DNA of 64,000 bases, taken from the NCBI RefSeq assembly GCF_014352955.1, contig NZ_CP060691.1, forward strand, positions 62,001 to 126,000, given 5' to 3'. Origin of the DNA: Mycoplasma sp. Pen4. Its GTDB lineage: Bacteria > Bacillota_I > Bacilli_A > Mycoplasmatales > Metamycoplasmataceae. Position numbers and translations under genes: made by a program. A model generated the notes under the pieces. That model saw only the letters and a list, made by a program, of their open reading frames with translations, made no database searches and had not been told where the DNA came from. Below, in pieces: positions 59,114-64,000 of this stretch. Position 1 is the stretch's first letter. Every line of letters begins with the position of its first letter.

Positions 59114-59950
59114 ATGACATCTACAATAATTAAATATTTTGCTAACCAAGATGAAACAAGTTCAACTGTAGTTAACAAATTAAGTGATACATCTAATGCT
59201 TTTGCATTATCAAACTATATTTTAGGATCATTTATGATTGTATTTTTCTTAGCTATCATTATGCTTCAATCATCATTTATTAATAGAACAAAGATGATTA
59301 TTAATCAGTTTTCAGATAATCCTAGTTTTTTTAAAAAAGTAAAACTACCACATTTATTAATGAAATATTGAAAAATTAAATTTATAGTATTTTTTATTAG
59401 TGTTGCATTATTTTATTTAATGGCAACATCAACAATTGTCACATCCGTTTTATACTCATATTGAGCATTAAAAGTAGATGGTGTAAATTCAAGTTCAAGT
59501 ATTTTTTCAACAACATTATCTAAAATTGGTATCACTATTGTGTTTTCGATTTTATCAATGTTCTTCACTTACTATATTTACAAAATTTCTTACAGTATCT
59601 ATATTTGAAATAAACAAATGAATTTTTGAGAAATTACTGAAACAGGTGATCAAATTTCATATCTTGAATTCCTTGAAACAAAAATTCCAGATAAAGAATG
59701 ACCAATCAAACAAAACCTTGACAATGCAATCATTAAAAGTAAGAGTACATCTTTAACTTTTAGAATTAGTAGACTTTCACGTGTTGCAAGAAGTAAACAA
59801 TTACCAAAAGATATCAAAATTGGTAGAACATTATTAGAGACATTTTTTGACTATGACAAAGCAACAGTAAATGACAAAAACTTTACAGATACCGATTTTG
59901 TTTTTAACTTAATCACACTATTAAAACGTCTAGAAAAACAAGTAAAATAG
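59114..59950 (+). CDS. Three-TM membrane protein of unknown function
   Basis: Encodes 278 aa with several TGA-Trp codons. The ATG follows AAAAGGAG. Hydrophobic helices lie near residues 35-54, 88-112 and 133-156. The C-terminal 115 residues are soluble and charged (SRLSRVARSKQLPKDIKIGRTLL). No family was recognised. It is monocistronic, between tRNA-Ser and rnj, with its own terminator. Confidence 0.75.
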
Positions 59951-59974
59951 CATAATCTTTTATGCTTTTTTTAT
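59948..59974 (+). terminator. Terminator of the three-TM gene
   Basis: AGCATAA pairs with TTATGCT and is followed by seven T. Confidence 0.8.
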
Positions 59975-60073
59975 TGCTAAAAGTGCAAATTTGTTTTATA
60001 ATTTGAAAGATAAATACATATAACTTATGTATGCATTATATTTTCACAAGAAATAATTTATTTATATTAACAG

Positions 60074-60100
60074 AACTCAATATATTGAGTTGCTTTGTTT
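60074..60100 (+). promoter_or_regulatory. Palindrome in the RNase J leader
   Basis: AACTCAATATATTGAGTT is a perfect 18-base palindrome followed by GCTTTGTTTTT, just before the ribosome site of rnj. It could form an attenuator-like hairpin or an operator. Confidence 0.45.
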
Positions 60101-60122
60101 TTATAATTTTAGGAGAAACAAT

Positions 60123-62024
60123 ATGAAACCAACACAAATATTCGCACTAGGTGGAGCAGAAGAAATTGGTAAGTCAACTTTAGTTATCGATCATGAAAAC
60201 CACATTTTCTTAATTGACTCAGGTATTAAATTTGCCGATACTTTTAATACTGGTATTAAGGGGATTATTCCTAATTATTCATACTTAAATCAAAAAGGTA
60301 AAACAATTGAAGGTTTATTTGTTACACACGGTCACGAAGATCATATTGGTGGGATTGTTTATTTAGTTAAACAAACTTCACTTAAAAAGATTTTTGCACC
60401 TAGAATTGCAATTCAATATTTAAAACTTAAATTCGAAGAACACAGAATTACTAAAGACATCGAATTTATCGAAATTCACAAAAGTGATGTTTATGACTTT
60501 CCTAAAGGATGTAAAGTTGATTTCTGAACTGCACAACACTCAATCCCAGATGCATTTGGAGTGAGATTAACAACACCAAATGGTTCATTAATGTGTACGG
60601 GTGATTTCAGATTTGATTACACACCAATTGGAAACTATACTGATTTCGCTAGATTAGATGAAATTGGTAAAGATGGTCTTACAGCTTTATTCTCAGATTC
60701 AACAAATGCAATGCGTCCAAATCACTCGCCTTCTGAATCAGATATTTTAACTGACATTGAAAACCACATGAGATCAGCAAAAAGAAAGATTATTATTACA
60801 TCTTTTGCCTCAAACTTAACTCGTGTTAAAGTAATTATTGAACTTGCAGCTAAATTAAACAAAAAAGTCATCACATTCGGTCGTTCAATGATTCAAGGGG
60901 TTAAAATTGGAAGAAAATTAGGCTACATCAATGTTGCTAATGAGGTTTTAATTGATAAAAAAGATTTACCAAATGTTAAAGACTCTGATTTAGTTATTTT
61001 AACAACTGGTTCACAGGGTGAACAACTTGCAGCTTTATCAAGAATGTCTTTTGGTAAACATGCAACAATTAAGATCATGAAAAATGATATGGTTATTTTC
61101 TCATCAAGTCCAATTCCGGGTAATAGAATGATTGTTGAATTAATGGTTAACCGTTTATACAAACTTGGTGCAATCATTAAAGAAAATGGTGTGGATGGAT
61201 ATTTACATACATCAGGACATGCTTATAAGTGAGAACATGATAAAATTTTCCAATTAACTAAACCAAAATACTTTATGCCATATCACGGTGATTATCGTAT
61301 GTGTCTTGTGCATGGTCAAACTGCTGTTGAAAATGGTGTTAAACCTGAAAATGTTTTAATTCCAGCAAAAGGACAAGTGTTTGAAATGTATAAAGGTGAG
61401 ATTAAATTAACTGATAAAAAAGTTGATTTTGGTCCAATTTATATCGATGGAAATTCTATTTTATCAACATCAGGGAAAATTCTTGAAGAACGTTCACAAC
61501 TTAAAAATGGTGGTTTTGTAAATATTATTTTCTTATTAGATAAAGAAAAAAATGCAATTGTTACTAGACCACAAATTGTAACTAGAGGTAGTTTCTTTGT
61601 TAAAACATCAAAAGAATTAATCGAAGAATCAAAAAGAGTTGCTCATGGTGCTGTTTTATACCACATTAAAAACAACAAAACATGAACAACACAAGAACTT
61701 GAAAAAATTATTCAAGAAAGACTTTCATCTCTATTTTATAAAGAAAAACGTCGTAATCCAATCATTATCCCAACTATAATGTATACAAATGAAGAAACAG
61801 ATCCAAAATTCAAAAAAGTAAAAGTTAAATTCTCAAATTCATCAAATAGTAATGATGAAACAATTTCAAATTTAAAACCATCTAAAGTGGCAAAACTCGC
61901 ACCAAAAGCAGATGATAAGAAACTTAAAAAATCACAAAAACAACAACTTAAAGACATTAAACAAATTATGTTTGATGATGCAAAAATTGATGAACTTGAA
62001 TTAGATGAAGAAGATGAAATTTAA
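60123..62024 (+). CDS. rnj: Ribonuclease J
   Basis: Encodes 633 aa with TGA-Trp codons joining three segments. I chose the ATG at 60123 because AGGAG lies 8 bases upstream. The metallo-beta-lactamase signature HGHEDH (69-74), MCTGDFRFDYTP, SDSTNAMRPNHSPSE (beta-CASP start) and LHTSGHAYKWEHD are all present. RNase J has endo- and 5'-3' exonuclease activity in mRNA decay and rRNA maturation. The C-terminal 80 or so residues are a charged Lys/Asp/Glu extension. Whether this is J1 or J2 cannot be decided here. Confidence 0.95.
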
Positions 62025-62026
62025 AA

Positions 62027-62057
62027 ACATATTGCTGTAAAAGGCAATATGTTTTAT
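62027..62057. terminator. Bidirectional terminator between rnj and the rRNA methyltransferase gene
   Basis: AAACATATTGC pairs with GCAATATGTTT around an 8-nt loop, flanked by A-rich and T-rich sequence. The two genes converge here. Confidence 0.85.
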
Positions 62058-63400
62058 TTCAATTTTAAGAATGATAAAACTTCAAAGTGATGTGTATTTG
62101 GAAACATATCAAAACCTTGAATATATTCTAATTCATATAAATCATTTATTTCTTTAATATCTCTAATTAGTGTTCTTGCATCGCAAGACATATAGATGAT
62201 GTTTTTTGGATTATTTGTTTTGATAAAGTTGATCATTTCTTTTTCAATACCGGCTCTAGGTGGATCTAAAATTAATAATGACTTAGAGAAATCTAAGTTG
62301 TTTTTATTTAGTTTTTGAATAAATCTATTCGCATCACCAACAATGTATTCACCTTTTACATTATTGTTTTTAGCATTTACTCTAGCTGTAAATATTGATT
62401 CTGGTGAAATGTCAAAACCATTTATTTTTGTGTCTGGATTACCAACTATCTGAGATATTGCTCCAGCGCCACAATATGCATCAATAATATGTTTTGGTTG
62501 CAACTCATTAACTTTATTTTTCATTAAATTAAAGATATGATCTGCTACATCATTATTAATTTGAAAGAAACCGTTTATATCTATGCAAAAGTCTTTTTGA
62601 TTTAATGACATTAAGAATTTTTCTTTATTATATTTTGTCTTAAATGGATATTTATGATTAAAAGGTATATATTCAAAATTAGCTATACTTTTGATCTCTA
62701 AAATCTCTTTAATTAATTCTTGTGATAAGAAATCTGGACACTTAGAAATTAATTGTGCTGAAATTAAATTTTTATTATTGCAACGTAATACTATTGAAGC
62801 ATTAAAATTATCAATTTTATTACCTTTTAAATCTATAACATAGTCTTTAAAGGTTTCATTCATAATATCTAATATTTTATTTAACGTTTCATTTAAAACT
62901 TCTTGGTTTTGCACGAAACTATCTGTTTTAATTGTTTTATGTGTACCTGTTATTATTTCTGTAGCTTGAATTTTATTGTCAATAATATTTAATGGGTATG
63001 TACATTTATTTCTATAATTAAGTTCTTTTGGTGATTTATATAAATCATGATAAATAGAATCTAATTCATTTAAATCAGTAATTAAATTACGATTTAATAA
63101 GTTTTTAAAATAGTTATTTTTAAATTCTACTTGTGCATCATATTTGTAGTTAATTAAATGTGCAGAATAAATACATTCATATCTTTGATCTTTTCTGTTA
63201 TCACTACTTTTGTGAAGTTTTATCACTTTACCAAAGGCAAATTTAGATAAAACATCAGTTACTAAAACATCAGCAATTTCACCTGGGAAGAAATCATAAA
63301 TAAAAATAGGTTTATTGAATTCACGATTAACTCCTAAACCTTCATAAGTTAAATCTTGACATTCAATTTTGATGACTTGATTTTTAATTAGTTTTGACAT
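62054..63400 (-). CDS. RlmD/TrmA-type 23S rRNA (uracil-5-)-methyltransferase
   Basis: Encodes 448 aa. The N-terminal 60 residues resemble a TRAM RNA-binding domain. FFQINNDVADHIF, DAYCGAGAISQIVG, LILDPPRAG and the catalytic YMSCDARTL mark the m5U methyltransferase fold. The cysteines that hold the Fe-S cluster in E. coli RlmD are not preserved as a set; only RYECIYS remains. It probably makes m5U in 23S rRNA, but a tRNA target is possible. It overlaps rsmD by 13 bases. Confidence 0.88.
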   Translation of the reverse strand: MSKLIKNQVIKIECQDLTYEGLGVNREFNKPIFIYDFFPGEIADVLVTDVLSKFAFGKVIKLHKSSDNRKDQRYECIYSAHLINYKYDAQVEFKNNYFKNLLNRNLITDLNELDSIYHDLYKSPKELNYRNKCTYPLNIIDNKIQATEIITGTHKTIKTDSFVQNQEVLNETLNKILDIMNETFKDYVIDLKGNKIDNFNASIVLRCNNKNLISAQLISKCPDFLSQELIKEILEIKSIANFEYIPFNHKYPFKTKYNKEKFLMSLNQKDFCIDINGFFQINNDVADHIFNLMKNKVNELQPKHIIDAYCGAGAISQIVGNPDTKINGFDISPESIFTARVNAKNNNVKGEYIVGDANRFIQKLNKNNLDFSKSLLILDPPRAGIEKEMINFIKTNNPKNIIYMSCDARTLIRDIKEINDLYELEYIQGFDMFPNTHHFEVLSFLKLK

Positions 63401-63933
63401 AAGTATAAAATGTGAATTTTCCCATATTTTTTGTTTTTGAATTCAGTGAATTTATCAGGGATAACCAATTCTCTTGGATCATCAGTTTCAATGATTATTT
63501 CAAAACCTTCTTCAAGAATATCTCTTTGTGCTAGTTCTGAAAGTATTTTATTTACTAATTCATATTCTCTATAAGGTGCATCAATATATACGAAATCATA
63601 TTTTTGAGATGTTCTTGAAACAAAATCTAAAGCATCTGCTTTGATAAGGTTAATTTTGTCTTGTGTTTTAGTTTTTAAAATATTCTTTTTTGCAACTTCA
63701 AAAACTTCTCTATTTAATTCGATTGCATCAACACTTTTTGCACCACGACTGATGCTTTCAATAGCTCATGCTGCTGAACCAGTGAATAAATCAAGACAAT
63801 TGGTATCAACAACCTTAAATTGAATACTTGAAAATACTGCTTCTCTTACTCTATCTGTTGTTGGTCTTGTAAATTTATCAGATGGTTGTTCTATTTGTAA
63901 ACCACGTAATTCTCCTGCGATAATTCTAATCAT
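63388..63933 (-). CDS. rsmD: 16S rRNA (guanine-966-N2)-methyltransferase RsmD
   Basis: Encodes 181 aa with one TGA-Trp. The start MIRIIAGELRG, the TRPTTDRVREAVFSSI block, LDLFTGSAAWAIE and the catalytic YIDAPY are the RsmD pattern; the usual DPPY is DAPY here. It methylates G966 in 16S rRNA. The ATG follows AAGGAG and the gene overlaps the downstream methyltransferase, so the two rRNA enzymes are co-expressed. Confidence 0.9.
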
Positions 63934-64000
63934 AAAAACTCCTTAAATATTATTAATTAATGATTAAATTATATTTTATTATTCAGTATATTAGGTAAAA

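Overview
The window comes from a mollicute. TGA has to be read as tryptophan in almost every gene, the DNA is very AT-rich, and the gene set is mycoplasmal: a gatCAB amidotransferase, RNase J, an mraZ-rsmH-(ftsA-like)-ftsZ cluster, a full F-type ATPase operon, lipoproteins and a DUF31 serine peptidase. The style suggests the hominis/synoviae/bovis side of the mycoplasmas, but the species cannot be fixed from sequence reading alone. Every coordinate below reads through TGA, so several long genes join segments that look separate under the standard code.

Layout. 1-6.9 kb (+): end of plsC, scpA, scpB, an S4-type pseudouridine synthase, gatC-gatA-gatB and a YihY-family membrane protein. 7-10 kb (+): a large lipoprotein with its own promoter and terminator. 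10.1-10.7 kb: a promoter, structured DNA and a terminator with no ORF, which is a candidate RNA gene. 10.7-11.8 kb (+): a two-TM protein. 11.8-25 kb (-): a PTS IIB-IIA-like protein without its phosphorylation residues, a small coiled-coil membrane protein, the division cluster, rlmH-mnmG, gapdh, a dNMP-kinase-like protein and a DUF2779 nuclease-like protein. 25.2-32.6 kb (+): atpI-like, atpB, E, F, H, A, G, D, C.

32.7-45.3 kb is accessory. Three small two-TM proteins of DUF4231/SLATT type (-) are divergent from a six-gene operon (+): DNA methyltransferase, PLD-SF2 helicase, 70-aa protein, DndD-like ATPase, 140-aa protein and an 806-aa protein. The operon's probable promoter carries a 14-T tract between -35 and -10, so it may be phase variable. 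No DndA/B/C sulfur genes are visible, so this is a candidate defence system in which methylation rather than phosphorothioation may mark self. It is followed by duplicated repeat modules around a polytopic membrane protein, a 46-bp tandem repeat and a frameshifted DUF4143 remnant.

45.3-58.7 kb (+) holds two surface proteases: a 3378-aa anchored protein with alternating helical and Ig-like modules ending in an M60-like HExxH metallopeptidase plus PA14- and carbohydrate-binding-like domains, then a DUF31 serine-peptidase lipoprotein. 58.8-64 kb returns to core genes: tRNA-Ser(CGA), a three-TM protein, RNase J, and (-) an RlmD/TrmA-type methyltransferase with rsmD.

Family names come from motif recognition by eye; no database search was run.
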